From: Plotosus lineatus
Taxonomy: Eukaryota > Chordata > Actinopteri > Siluriformes > Plotosidae
Direction of reading: 5' to 3'
Assembly: GCA_024760905.1 (NCBI GenBank)
Contig: CM045729.1
Span: forward strand, 48,452,080-48,516,079
Length of the DNA: 64,000 nucleotides
Shown here: piece after piece, positions 1 to 11,321 of the stretch
How the letters are laid out: each line of letters opens with the position of its first letter
Position numbering within the stretch: the first letter of the stretch is position 1
Translations under genes and position numbers: made by a program
Notes under the pieces: generated by a model
The model's database searches: none
What the model saw: the letters and a program-made list of their open reading frames with translations, nothing else
Told to the model about the DNA's origin: nothing

Positions 1-34
1 TGTATGTGTGTCGTCTTCTTCTCATGCAATACCA

Positions 35-118
35 TCTGTATGTGTGTTCGTATTTTTATTTTATTTACATCTTGTGCTATTTTTTAATGTTTAATTGTTT
101 AATTGTAATAATTTAATT
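35..118 (+). mobile_element. Fragment of the same MITE family at window start
   Basis: The segment tttatttacatcttgtgcta followed by an aatgtttaattgtt segment matches the interior of the MITE copies at 30655 and 60333 (near 60603-60650). Its edges are not seen. Confidence 0.4.
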
Positions 119-560
119 GTAGTGTTTTGAGAAAATAATGAAAAAGTTAATACCTCAAAAACAATCTATTTTACAGACAAACCTGTTCCAATTCAAGGTT
201 CTTGATAAATCATGAATTTGTTTTACCAGTAACATTTTTTAACCTTTCAGCTCAAGTTCAAGTTAGTGCAGGACTTTTTTTTCTTAACATAACTACAACT
301 GATGCTATGCATGCAGTAAGTAAAAATATATTTATTGAAACAGTTTAATTTATTATATAATAAAATTTACATCTCATGTCACTTTCACTTAATACTCAGG
401 TCAAACATTTTAGTACTTACTCATTTATACGCCTACTTTGTCTGATTTTGGCCTCATATCTGTCAGTGGCACAGAAAAAACTTAACAGAACAACAAATGT
501 GGTTGGCTGAGAGACTTGCTTGATTTTTTTTCTCACCAACTGTGAACTTCACCAAAACAA
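119..560. other. Unassigned A/T-rich stretch
   Basis: No exon, transposon end or regulatory element was recognised here or in the following gap at 860-1330. Confidence 0.4.
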
Positions 561-564
561 AATT

Positions 565-857
565 TTGGATGACTCTGAGTGAGGGTGGGGTGAGGGCAGG
601 GTACACCCTGGACAGCTCGCCACGCCGCTGCAGGGCCAACACTCACAAAACCTTTCCTACTCACACTCACACCCAGAGGAGATTTGTAATTATAGTTAAT
701 TAGCTTACTGTGCATGTTTTTGGACTTTGGGAGGAAACCCATACAAGCACAGGGAGACCATGCAAACTCCACACAGAAACTCCCAGGCTAGGAATCAAAC
801 CAAGGCCTTTTTGCTGTGAGGCAGATGTGCTAACCACTACGCCACTATGCTGCCCCT
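565..857 (-). mobile_element. tRNA-derived SINE (family S2)
   Basis: On the minus strand the head is ggggcagcatagtggcgtag, with B box like ggttygattcc, then the typical fish SINE body (complement of catgcaaactccacacagaa and ctgtgcatgtttttggactt). The tail (left edge) has the cagggtacaccctggacagc segment shared with type B tails. Confidence 0.7.
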
Positions 858-1326
858 ATTTATTTATCATTTTACAAATATTTTAGGCTGAATAAGAACC
901 AACTAACTCCATTGGGCACATTTTTTTTTTTCAAATGTTGGACTTAGTAGGTTTTTGCTTCACATTCAAGATGTGTGCTTGAAGTTTATATGTGCTAGAG
1001 GTGCACCAGGAGTAAACAAATTCTGAACTTGACCTGCAACCACACTTTATTCTCATTTCTCTTCCAGACAGGGTAGAACTGAACACTCCCAGGAACAGAT
1101 TGTACACATGCTTTTACTTTTGCTGGCTACTATGTCGATAAACAGAAAATTCATTAATCTTAGATAAAATTTGTAATACATGTGAAAGTTGGGCGAGACT
1201 TGTAATGATGGTACAGTATTTGGCAACCCACATCAAGATTACATGAAAGCCAACACACTTGAAAGAATGAGACAATAAAAACATGGAAATGAGTGCTACA
1301 TGTCATTTGAGAGCTTGCTAAAAATT

Positions 1327-1330
<4 letters not shown>

Positions 1331-1384
<54 letters not shown>
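1331..1384. repeat. (TA)n microsatellite
   Basis: An uninterrupted dinucleotide array directly left of the palindrome. Open frames across it encode only alternating Tyr-Ile and are not genes. Confidence 0.95.
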
Positions 1385-1390
<6 letters not shown>

Positions 1391-1616
1391 AAAGGACAGG
1401 ACAAAGACTTTCTATTGAAACTCCATTTATCACTACAGATCTGTTTCGAGGGGTGGTGAAACCATCCTCTCGCTTCAGGTGATTATAGAAGATTCTTCTA
1501 TAATACATTCTTCTATAATCACCTGAAGAGAGAGGATGGTTTCACCACCCCTCGAAACAGATCTGTAGTGATAAATGGAGTTTCAATAGAAAGTCTTTGT
1601 CCTGTCCTTTTATTTT
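1385..1616. repeat. 232-bp near-perfect palindrome
   Basis: The left arm (1385-1493) and right arm (1508-1616) are inverted copies about 109 bp long; I see one clear mismatch (cctctcgcttcagg against the complement of cctgaagagagagg). The loop is about 14 bp. (TA)n arrays flank it at 1331-1384 and 1685-1743. Confidence 0.9.
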
Positions 1617-1682
1617 TATTGTTATTTGCTCTACCAAAAAGTATTGAGCACTCTCCTACGGAAGGATCTACTCAGAAAATCC

Positions 1683-1684
<2 letters not shown>

Positions 1685-1743
<59 letters not shown>
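1685..1743. repeat. (TA)n microsatellite
   Basis: A dinucleotide array right of the palindrome, beginning with tatatacata and otherwise pure. Confidence 0.95.
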
Positions 1744-1746
<3 letters not shown>

Positions 1747-1880
1747 AACCTGGACGAAGTTGTAGGTATAGAAAAGGTCCTATACATGCATGTGTATAGG
1801 AGAGAGTGTATAAGAACAGTAGATACTAATCAATGCAGGTCTTTGTGCTTAGTGATAGCACTCAGCACAGCTTGCACTAC

Positions 1881-2091
<211 letters not shown>

Positions 2092-2222
2092 GGAAAAGAA
2101 AAAAAGTCAATCACTAACTAAAGACGTCATTTAAAGTTATTCAGTTACTAGCTGGCACGTTTCAGCATTCCACCAGATGAATGTGCTCTCTAACAAGCAG
2201 TATTTGAGAATATCTGTGGACT

Positions 2223-2575
2223 GTTCTATGGGGGCGGGAGGGAGGCTGACACTGTTAACTTGTCTGCTTCACAGCAAGAAGGTCTGATGTTTGAGTCCCG
2301 GGCTTGATAACGGTGTGAGGAGTTTATATGTCCTCCCTCTACTTACATGGGTTTCCTCCCACGGTCAAAAGACAGGGACATTAGGCTAATTGGCTGTTCC
2401 AAATTTCCCCTATGTGTTTCAGATTTCCCCTAAGTGTAAGGGTGAGGTTATTGTAAATGTTTGTGTTTATTGGTCTTGCAATGGACTGATGAGCTGTTTA
2501 GGATTTACCCCGCCTTTTCCCAGAGACAGCTAAGATCATAGTAGTCAAAATCATTTTGGAAAAGAAATGAATGAA
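2223..2575 (+). mobile_element. SINE family S2
   Basis: The + strand reads cttcacagcaagaaggtctg, gtttgagtcccgggc (B-box-like), tttcctcccacggtcaaaag, attaggctaattggctgttc and ends with aaatgaatgaattg. It is diverged from the copy at 565-857 and oppositely oriented. Confidence 0.65.
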
Positions 2576-3699
2576 TTGATGTTTCTTATTATTCGTTTAG
2601 TCTTCACCATCTGTCCTCAAAATTGCGAGGACAGCTCACTCAGGGAAGCCAAATAAGGACGGAGTGAGAAAACTGAGCCTCTACACAGTGCTGCATGCAT
2701 ATTTAAGTATCTTATCAAAGAGTGAGCTGTGGTCACAGATGTGCATGTTCTCAGTGAAAGAGAAAAGGACATTGGAGTTCCCCATATATAATATTCAAAC
2801 TGTGTGCAGCAGTCATATACAATTTTAAAAGTAAATTTGAACCCGGTTCATGAAAGGTCTGCAGTTAGTCATAATTGACAAATTCACTGCATTAAAAATG
2901 TGTTTACTAGTGACTGTCCATCTGTGATTCAGCACCATCCAGCAGATCTGTTTTGATAACATGCCACAAACACATTCAAAGACATTGTAAAAGCCATCAC
3001 ACTTTTTTGTGGACTTTTTGAAATGAAGACGGCAGGGAACATTGCAACAATCTCCAGAGGAAATCATAATAATAATTCATTATTGAAGTCCTATTGAAGG
3101 CATGACGCCATACAAACTTCTAGAGGGAGTGAAGTGATCCAAATATGATGCAATGTTGTTACTGTTCTCCATGGCCATTTTATTAATGTTTTCCGCGAGG
3201 TGCTTTGACAAACATAATAAGCATATAAGCAAACCTTTCTGAAGAATGATTACTTCTCATCCCACCTCCACATAGGAAATCACATGCTATTGTGGTTTTG
3301 TTTTTAGGGAGAACTCTGATAGGTGCTGCTGTGTCAGTTTATAACAACAATATTTTCATACATTAATGATTTAAACACAAGTTAGGCTAGCTATCTTATT
3401 AGATGACTGACTGACAAAATAATGTAGTGTCTGTAACACAGTGTCATGACATCACATTACCAAGCCTCACACAGCACACAACTGATCTTCTTGATTGGCA
3501 GAAGGGAAAGCAATTCCTCCCACTTTAAGAGCAGGTTCTCTTCAACACTCATTCACAGCTGGTTACAGCTTTGCTAGAATGCCCAATGATGGATAACAAT
3601 GATCACTTCTCCACCCAAGATACCGACAATGCGAATGTCAACTTCAAATCTTCTGTCAGACTGGAAGGAAAAACAAAAAAAATTACATAATCAGTACTC
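2576..3699. other. Unassigned stretch
   Basis: Single-copy-looking sequence without recognised coding or transposon content. An open frame at 2825-3067 (minus) has no recognisable domain. Confidence 0.4.
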
Positions 3700-3705
3700 A
3701 GTAAT

Positions 3706-3750
<45 letters not shown>

Positions 3751-4966
3751 TTCTTCTTCTTCTTCTTCTGCTTAATCTGGGGTCGGTCATGAAGGCAGCA
3801 GTCTAAGCAATGAGGTCCTTCTATTCATCCACTTCCTCCAGCCCCTCCGGGGGACACCAAGGCATTCCCAGACCAGCTGAGCTTCTCACCCTATCTTGAA
3901 GGGAGAGCCCTGCCACCCTGTGAAGGAAGTTAATTTCACCCGCTTCTATCCACGATCTTGTTCATTCGGTCACAGCCAAAGCTCGTGACCATAGGTGAGG
4001 GTTGGAACACAAATCGACTGGTTAATTGAGAGCTTTGCTTTGCAGCTCAGCTCCCTCTTCACCAATGCAGATCAGTACAAGCTTTGCTTTACAGCAGAGG
4101 TTGTAGTGATCCACATGTCGATCTCCCACTACATCTTCCCTCACTCATGTACAAGATCCTTAGATACTTGAACTCCTCCTCTTGGGACAGGACCTCATTC
4201 TAGGCTGTGTTGCATTCGGCTGTGAATCACTCCAATAAGAGCTGGAGATCCTGGATTGATGAAGTCAAAAGGACAACATCATCTGCAAAAGGCAGAGACG
4301 AGATCCCATGACCACTAAACCAGAACTGTGCCTAGATATTCTATCCATAAAAATTGTGAACAGAATTGGTGACAAAGGACAGCCTTGGCAGACTCCAACA
4401 CTCAAAGAAAATGAATTCACCTGTTATTACCAATGTGGACCAAGCTCTGACTTCAGTGATACCAAGACTAGTCTAGACGGGTCTAGTACACCGTACTCCT
4501 GGTAAACACCCCACAAGATAGCCTGAAGGACACCGTTGAAAACCTTTTCTAAATCCACAAAGCACATATGGAGAGATTGGCCAAACTCCCATGACCCCTG
4601 CAGGATCCTTGAGTGTTATGAGCTGCTCGAGAGTACTGCGGCTAGGACGAAAACCACATTGTTCCTCCTGAATATGAGGTGCAACCATCAGTTGGATCCT
4701 CATCTCTAATATTCCTGCAGAGACTTCCTCGTGTAGGCTGAGGAATGTGATTCCACAATAAGTCCAGAACCTACTCAAGGCCAACCGATAGTCGCTTTCC
4801 AGGCCCTCACCGAACTCCTCCAACACCTGAGATTTTGCATTGGCGACAGCTTGGGCTACAGCACTCTTAGCCTTCTGATACTTTGCTGCCTCTGAAGTCC
4901 CACAGGCCAATAAGACACAATAGGCCTGCTTTTTCAGCTGGATAGCCCCCTTCACTGTAGCTGTCA
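3700..4966 (-). mobile_element. Minus-strand LINE copy 1, 3' part (RT C-terminal region)
   Basis: The stretch is antisense to a fish LINE whose RT contains FADDVVLL-type motifs. It shares long similarity with 46857-48780. The left edge is the 3' tail, visible as a (GAT/GAA)n run read here as (ATC)n (TTC)n at about 3706-3768. Remnants of the RT and post-RT region can be read in the minus strand (for example FGEGLESDYRL at about 4800, EEQCGFRPSRST near 4650). Its right edge stops at ttcactgtagctg, the exact place where the fragment at 11740 resumes. Confidence 0.7.
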
Positions 4967-5108
4967 GTCTATTTTATTTTCTATTTTATTATAGCACTTT
5001 TTACAATTGACATTGTCAGAAAGCAGCTTTACACATTAAAAGTAGGAGTTTACAAAGTATGAAAGAATCTAAACATTTTGTACAACCACTACACATGCAG
5101 CCATGAGG
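4967..5108. other. Short unidentified repeat-like stretch before the RTE-like LINE
   Basis: The sequence includes agcactttttacaattgaca then ttgtcagaaagcagctttac, which resembles a repeat common in fish genomes, but I cannot assign it. Confidence 0.3.
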
Positions 5109-7900
5109 GGTGGGCACAAACCAGTGTCTCTCCCTCACGCCGGTCCCATGCCCGGATAAATGCAGAGGGTTGCGTCAGGAAGGGCATCCGGCGTAAAACA
5201 AATGCCAAATAAAATATGCGAATGACAAGAAAGAATACCGGCTCGGTCGAGGCCTGGGTCAACAACGACCACCATCAGTGCTGTTAACCAACAGGGTGCT
5301 GGTGGAAATTGGCTACTCTTGGTCGACGACATCGAAGAAGGAGAGGTGGGAGACGTGTCCATATGCAGAGAGAGAAGAGGAAAGGCATGAGTCTAGGACT
5401 GAAAGTAGGGACTTTCAATGTTGGAACTATGGCAGGAAAAGATAGAGAGCTGGCTGACATGAGGCAGAGAAGGAAGGTGGACATACCGTGTGTTCAGGAG
5501 ACCAGGTGGAAAGGTAGCAGGGCTAGAAGCTTAGGAGCAGGGTTTAAGCTGTTTTTTCATGGTGTGGATGGGAAGAGAAATGGAGTCGGAGTCACCTTGA
5601 AGGAAGGGTTTGTCAGTAATGTTCTACAAGTGAAAAGAGTGTCAGCCAGAGTGATGAGTCTCAAGTTAGAAATTGAAGATGTGATGTTCAATGGTGTTAG
5701 TGCTTATGCCCCACAGGCAGGATGTGAGCGAGAAGAGAAGGAGAGATTCTGGAGTGAGTTAGATGAAGTGATGCAGAGTATCCCCAAAGGTGAAAGAGTG
5801 GTCATTGGGGCAGACTTCAATGGACATGTTGGTGCAGGAAACAGAGGGGACGAGGAAGTGATGGGTAGGTTTGGTATCCAGGACAGGAACGCAGAAGGAC
5901 AAATGTTGGTAGATTTTGCAAAAAGGATGGAAATGGCTGTGGTGAATACTTTCTTCCAGAAGAGAGAGGAGCATAGGGTGACTTATAAAAGTGGAGGTAG
6001 GAGCACACAGGTAGACTACATCTTGTGCAGGCAATGTAATTTGAAGGAAGTCAGTGACTGCAAAGTAGTAGTGGGTGAGAGTGTGGCCAAACAGCATAGG
6101 ATGGTGGTGTGTAGGATGATGCTGATGGTAAAAAGGTGAAGAAGGCAAAGGCAGAGCAGAAGACAAAGTGGTGGAAGCTGAAAAAGGAAGAGTGTCGGGT
6201 TGTCTTCAAGGAGGAGTTGAAACAGGCTTTGGGTGGTCAGGAAGTGCTTCCAGATGACTGGACAACTACAGCTAATGTGATCAGGGAGACAGGTAAGAGA
6301 ATACTTGGTGTGTCATCTGGAAGGAGAGTAGATAAGAAGACTTGGTGGTGGAATGAGGAAGTGCAGGAGTGTGTACAAAGGAAGAGGTTAGCTAAGAAGA
6401 AGTGGGACATTAAAAGAACCGAAGGGAGTAAACAGGAGTACAGGGAGACACAGCGTAAGGCGAAGGTAGTGGTGTCAAAGGCCAAACAGAGGACGTATGA
6501 TGCTCGGTTGGAAAGTAAAGAGGGAGAAAATGATTTATACAGGTTGGCAGAGAGGGAAATGTATTGACTGACGACAGAAGTGTGCTGGGAAGATGGAAAG
6601 AGTACTTTGAAAAGCTGATGAATGAGGAAAATGAGAGAGAAAAAAAGAATAGAAGCGATGACTGTTGAGGACCAGGAAGTAACAAAGATTAGTAAGGGTG
6701 AAGTGAGGAGGGCATTGAAGAGGATGAAGAATGGAAAGGCAGTTGGTCCTGATGACATACCGGTGGAGGTATGGAAGTGTCTAGGAGAGGTAGCAGTTGA
6801 TTTTCTGGCAAGAACATTCAACAAGGTATTAGAGAGTGAGCAGATGCCAGAGGAATGGAGGAGAATTATGATGGTTCCCATTTTTAATAACAAGGGAGAC
6901 GTGCAGAGTTGTGGCAACTGCAGAGGGATAAAGTTGATGAGCCATACGATGAAGTTATGGGAAAGAATAGTGGAAGCTAGACTAAGGGCAGAGGCCAGCA
7001 TTTGTGAACAACAGTTTGTTTTCATGCCAAGAAAGAGCACCACAGATGCAGTGTTTGCCTTCAGGATGTTAATGGAGAAGTACAGAGAAGGTCAGACGGA
7101 GCTGCATTGTGCCTCCTCTGTGGATCTGGAGAAAGCATATGACAGGGTGCCGAGAGAGGAACTGTGGTATTGCATGAGAAAGTCTGGAGTGGCAGAGAAG
7201 TATGTTAGATTGGTGCAGGACATGTATGAGAGATGTAAGACAATGGTGAGGTGTGCTGTCAGTGTGACAGAAGAGTTCAAGGTGGAGGTGGGACTGCATC
7301 AAGGGTCAGCTCTGAGCCCCTTCTTGTTTGCTATGGTGATGGACAGGCTGACAGACGAGGTTAGACAAGATTCCCCATGGACTATGATGTTTGCAGATGA
7401 TATTGTGATCTGTAGTGAGAGCAGAGAACAAGTGCAGGAAAATCTAGAGAGGTGAAGGTATGCCCTGGAAAGGAGGGGAATGAAGGTTAGCCTCAGTAAG
7501 ACAGAATACATGTGCATGAATGACAAGGACCCAAGAGGAACGGTGAGGTTACAGGGAGCAGAGATAAGGAAGGTGGAGGATTTTAAGTACTTAGGCTCAA
7601 CAACCCAGAGCAATGGAGAGTGTGGAAAAGAGGTGAAGAAGCATGTGCAGGCAGGTTGGAATGGTTGGAGAAAAGTGTCTGGTGTGATGTGTGATAGAAG
7701 GGTATCGGCAAGAATGAAAGGATAAGTGTACAAGACGGTGTTGAGGCCTGCGATGTTGTATGGTTTAGAAACAGTGGCCCTGGGGAAAAGACAGGAGGCA
7801 GAGCTGGAGGTAGCAGAGATGAAAATGTTGAGGTTCTCTTTGGGAGTAACGAGGATGGATAGGATTAGGAATGAGCACATCAGAGGTACAGCACATGTAA
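5109..7900 (+). mobile_element. RTE-like non-LTR retrotransposon, degenerate, 3' end missing
   Basis: The copy starts with a GC-richer leader (about 5109-5300) containing ggaagggcatccggcgtaaa, then encodes an apurinic endonuclease domain followed by reverse transcriptase. It ends abruptly near 7890-7900 inside the region after the RT (conserved IRGTAHV). The loss of the 3' rather than the 5' end is unusual for a LINE, which normally truncates at the 5' side, so the 3' end was probably deleted or replaced later. Clade call (RTE superfamily) is from motif recall. Confidence 0.75.
5309..7888 (+). pseudogene. Endonuclease-reverse transcriptase ORF of RTE-like LINE (broken)
   Basis: The endonuclease part reads from 5309 to 6139 in frame 2: VGTFNVGTMAGKDRELADMR, VQETRWKG, GADFNGHVG and STQVDYIL are the catalytic blocks of APE-type endonucleases. 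A frame change near 6135 leads to the RT part in frame 1. Near 6560 and 6640 there are frame breaks. RT blocks are NGKAVGPDDIPVEVWK, SVDLEKAYDRVPREEL, GLHQGSALSPFLFAMVMD and MMFADDIVI (FADD catalytic box near 7390). In-frame stops follow at 7453 (TGG changed to TGA in LERW) and 7723 (K to TAA). At least three frameshifts and two nonsense changes make it inactive. Confidence 0.85.
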
Positions 7901-8517
7901 GCTGTTTAAATTTAAATAACACTAAAGCAAGCAGTATCTTTTAATAAATAAAATAACGTACGAAAACACGTTACATCGTTTCAGTCGAAAACCAGCTTAG
8001 TGTGGTGCCGAGTGTTAGCGTCTGTAGTAAATGACACCCCTAGTAAATGGTACGTCCCACCTCTTTGTATGGTAAATGGTACGTCCTGTTTTGAGCGTGC
8101 CGTCAGAGCGTGTGTTTGCAACAGCAGTGAACATTTTGAACAAGAAGAGACACTTATCACGGGATAATCCAGATATGTGCATCTTCTTGCATCATAATTA
8201 TAAATTGTAAAAATGCATATCTTTTAAACTTTTCAATTGACAAGTGTTTGTAGAATAGAAACAACTTGCTTAAAACAAGTGTTTATAGATTTGTTAAATA
8301 CAAAAAGGTGTTAATTAAAATATTCTCAGTGGAAAACTATTTCCTGTCTTTTATTTCAGATTTGGCTTTAGTAATTGGTCACTTTACTATAAAATATTTA
8401 AATACAAACTACTGTAATATATCTTAGTCTGTTCCATTTAATGCGTTTATGGAACAGTACAGCAATATTCTAATGTATGATACATCAGAATTTTTTTTTT
8501 TTATCAATCATCAGTTC
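7901..8517. other. Unassigned stretch after truncated LINE
   Basis: Apart from the short direct repeat at 8036-8090, nothing was recognised. It could be the inside of a transposon that removed the LINE 3' end. Confidence 0.35.
8036..8090 (+). repeat. Short direct repeat taaatggtacgtcc
   Basis: The 14-mer occurs twice about 30 bp apart in an otherwise unrecognised, CpG-containing stretch right after the truncated LINE. Its meaning is unknown. Confidence 0.5.
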
Positions 8518-8836
8518 GGTTCATTTTCTATACCCGCTTAATCCTAATTTGGGTCGCGGGGAGGCTAGTGCCCATCCCAGCCAACTTCGGGCGAGGGCAG
8601 AGTACACCCTGGACAGCTCGCCAGGCCATCGCAGGGCGGAAACACGCTGACGGCTTTGCAGCCTACTCTTGTCGAAAGTCAGCAATGGTTCTTTTACATG
8701 CCTCACACCATAGACAGTGAGAGACATGGCCGGCCTTTGATAACCCAGTTAGCTTCACTGGGGGGGACAGTGACAACCTTGTGGAGAGTGGGACTCGAAC
8801 CCTCAACCTTTGGATCAGCGAGACCACCATTGCCCC
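8518..8836 (-). mobile_element. tRNA-derived SINE (family S1), tail B
   Basis: On the minus strand it begins ggggcaatggtggtct with A-box-like tggtctcgctgatcc spacing altered, and a B box (gggttcgagtcc). The body contains the conserved caatggttcttttacatgcc complement. Its tail is type B, with the complement of ccctggacagctcgccaggc and of taatcctaatttgggtcgcg. Confidence 0.75.
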
Positions 8837-9609
8837 TTATCAATATATCAATACCAATAATAGGTTTTCAATGACAGCCCTACTTTTGTCGCACAGACCA
8901 CTTTTGAGATAAAGGCCAGAAAAGTAAAAATGGTCCATTTTTATCGAAATTCGGATTTTTGCATAAACTATTAAAACAAATATTCAACTATCACTTGTTC
9001 ACGTGAAATCAACTAAAACTGACTAAAAATGTCTTTTTTTCCCCCATTTTTCTGGCTGTTAATGCCGTTTCAGCAAATAAAATAAAGGTTAAGAAGACGA
9101 TATGCACGTAAACAATGCAGGCTAGTTGCTAAGGAAGATCTGAAATGAGCACACAGATTGATCAGCTCGGGTTTGCACATGCGCAGTGCCCGTCACATGT
9201 TAATTTCCAGTTTTTACTTCCTGCTTCTGGTTTAACTGCATGCTGACTTTATCTCCGTTTTTCTCTTCAATAACAGTCATTAAGTTTATTTAGAAGATTG
9301 TGAATACACATAATTTCTGGAAAAGGAGAGTGAAATGTCATCTGGGATGTCTTGCAGCATTAGTATAGATGTTAAATTCAACGCGAGAATTGGGCTTTGA
9401 AGATGCCGGAATGCTTGGCGTTCTTGAAGATTATTTTGCCGGTGAATATGCATGCAAAATTCGATTATGGAATTTTTTTTATTATTTGATTTGTGTTTAA
9501 TCTTGTCTGGACTGGACATGCTGGATTGTGGGTTGTTTAGTTTTGTACGGAAATTGGTCAAGACCTGAAAAATACTTAAATGTTTCATTCCTTTTACATA
9601 TGAACAAAC

Positions 9610-9662
<53 letters not shown>

Positions 9663-10864
9663 CCAGCTGTGTTGATGAAGATTTTGATTTTGATGTTGAT
9701 AAAGAAGAGGCATCTGTTAATATAAAGTGTGCATGCATTGTGTTGGTGGTGAGGATATAGATGAAGATGATAAATATTGAGGGCAGAGTTGATGAAGCCA
9801 GCTGTTGAGCAGAGTTGATGAAGCCAACTGTGTTGAAGATTTTGATGTTGATGAAGGAGAAATCTGTTAATAAAAGTGTGCATGAGTGGTGTTTGTGAAG
9901 AAGATGTGATCTTATCTGCTAAGCAGGATACAGATTAAGATGATAATGATGAGGGCAGAGTTGATGAACCTTACTTGTATAACGAGATCAGAGAGTTTTG
10001 TTATAGAGTTTTCTTATATATACTTTTTTTAATTTCAGTGTGATTGTTTGAACCTGACAGTGTTTCTTTTTTCAGTATCAGTATCATTCAAAGGCATTTG
10101 AACCTTTATATAATGGTCAAAAAGATACGTACTGATCTTATTGGAATAAACAGAAATGACAAAAAAAAATAATAATTTTTTTGTTAATTTTGGGGGGGTT
10201 AACACAGTGACTGATGGGTTTAAAAACTGCCTGTCAGGTTAAAATGAGAATGATTTCTCTTATCATCTCTTCCTAAAACTCTCCCAAGACATGCTTTCTA
10301 AAAGTTTATAGGGCTGAGGTGCATAAAAATGTTTGGTTGCTAAGGACTAATGATCTTGGAAGAAATGCAATCTTTGTGCTTATTTTTCTCAAAAACGTCT
10401 TTTGAAATTTTTAGTTGAATGCTGACACAAGAAATGGCATAGCTCGGTCAGTTTTTCAAGGTATTGACAAACATTTTTCTGCATTTGGCAGCTTTGGGCA
10501 TCCTCTATCTGACTGTGTAAAAAGCTCATTTTTCATTTTGGACATAAGAGCCTACTTTCCGTGGAGTGGCTCACATATATGAGAAATTCATTACAGTCAA
10601 AAATGTAGTCCGGTTGGTTATACAACAACTGCAAGTCCTAAATAATGGTGGGAAAAAGAGTTTACATCACCAGCAGTGAAAAGTCATCTTCACAGTTTGT
10701 TAGTGCACATCTTGGTCTATATAGATCTTCATGAGCAGGAAGAGAAGCTTCCAAGGAGAAAACTCCAGCCAGCATCAGCACACCAGGACAGACTACAGGA
10801 ATCAGAAAACAGAAGCATTGGGATCACTGGCATCCCGGAAGGAGAAGGTATGCCTCAACAAAAA
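8837..10864. other. Unassigned stretch containing the (GAT)n acidic repeat
   Basis: No transposon ends were recognised. The acidic coding-like repeat at 9611-9966 suggests a decayed gene or transposon ORF, but no catalytic motif was found around it. Confidence 0.35.
9611..9966 (+). repeat. (GAT)n array followed by a diverged acidic-coding tandem repeat
   Basis: The (GAT)n run (9611-9661) continues into a stretch read in frame as DASCVDEDFDFDVDKEEASV. A second, diverged unit with DEANCVEDFDVDEGE-like reading follows at about 9818, and the phrase gagggcagagttgatgaa recurs at 9780, 9808 (partial) and 9951. Stops break the frame. Confidence 0.6.
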
Positions 10865-10884
10865 CAGAGAGAGCGAGACAGAGA

Positions 10885-10953
<69 letters not shown>

Positions 10954-10975
10954 AGGGAGAGAGAGAGAGAGAGGG
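10865..10975. repeat. (GA)n microsatellite
   Basis: A purine-only tract with a few ggga interruptions, just before the SINE target site at 10977. Confidence 0.95.
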
Positions 10976-10995
10976 TTGTTAGGTATACTAATAAT

Positions 10996-11287
10996 TTCTT
11001 TCTTTCTTCCCTTCGGCTTTTTCCCTTTCTCGGGAGTCGCCACAGCGAATCATCTGATTCGCACATTTGATTTGGCATAGAAACATGTTGACGGCTTTGC
11101 AGCTACTCTTTACGAAAGTCAGCAATGGTTCTTTTACATGCCTCTCACCATAGACAGTGAGAGACATGGCCCGACTTTGATAACCCAGTTAGCTGCACTG
11201 GGAGGACAGTGGCAACCCTGTGGAGACTCTAACCCTCAACTTTAGATCAGCGACCCTGTGCCCTATCCACTGGACCACCACTGCCCC
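10996..11287 (-). mobile_element. SINE S1, tail A, with 13-bp target duplication
   Basis: The SINE tail is at the left (gggagtcgccacagcgaatc) and the tRNA-like head at the right (accaccactgcccc). The flanks carry tgttaggtatact at 10977-10989 and 11288-11300, an exact 13-bp duplication that marks LINE-type insertion. Confidence 0.85.
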
Positions 11288-11321
11288 TGTTAGGTATACT
11301 CATCATTTTTTGATTGATTGA

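Noticed and set aside
6237..7043. 268-codon open frame on the minus strand
   Set aside because: It is the antisense of the LINE reverse transcriptase and is rich in Ser and Leu through codon reflection. The sense strand explains the sequence.
8521..8874. Recurring peptide with FFYMPHTIDSERHGRPLITQ in many places
   Set aside because: It is the translation of the SINE S1 body and appears wherever a copy lies (8.6, 18.0, 23.2, 26.8, 38.3 kb and others). It is not a conserved host protein.
9286..9738. Minus-strand frame with a long Ser run
   Set aside because: The run is the antisense of the (GAT)n array; the flanks show no known motif.
10676..11080. 134-codon frame with Arg-Glu repeats
   Set aside because: The frame runs through a (GA)n array and into a SINE tail.
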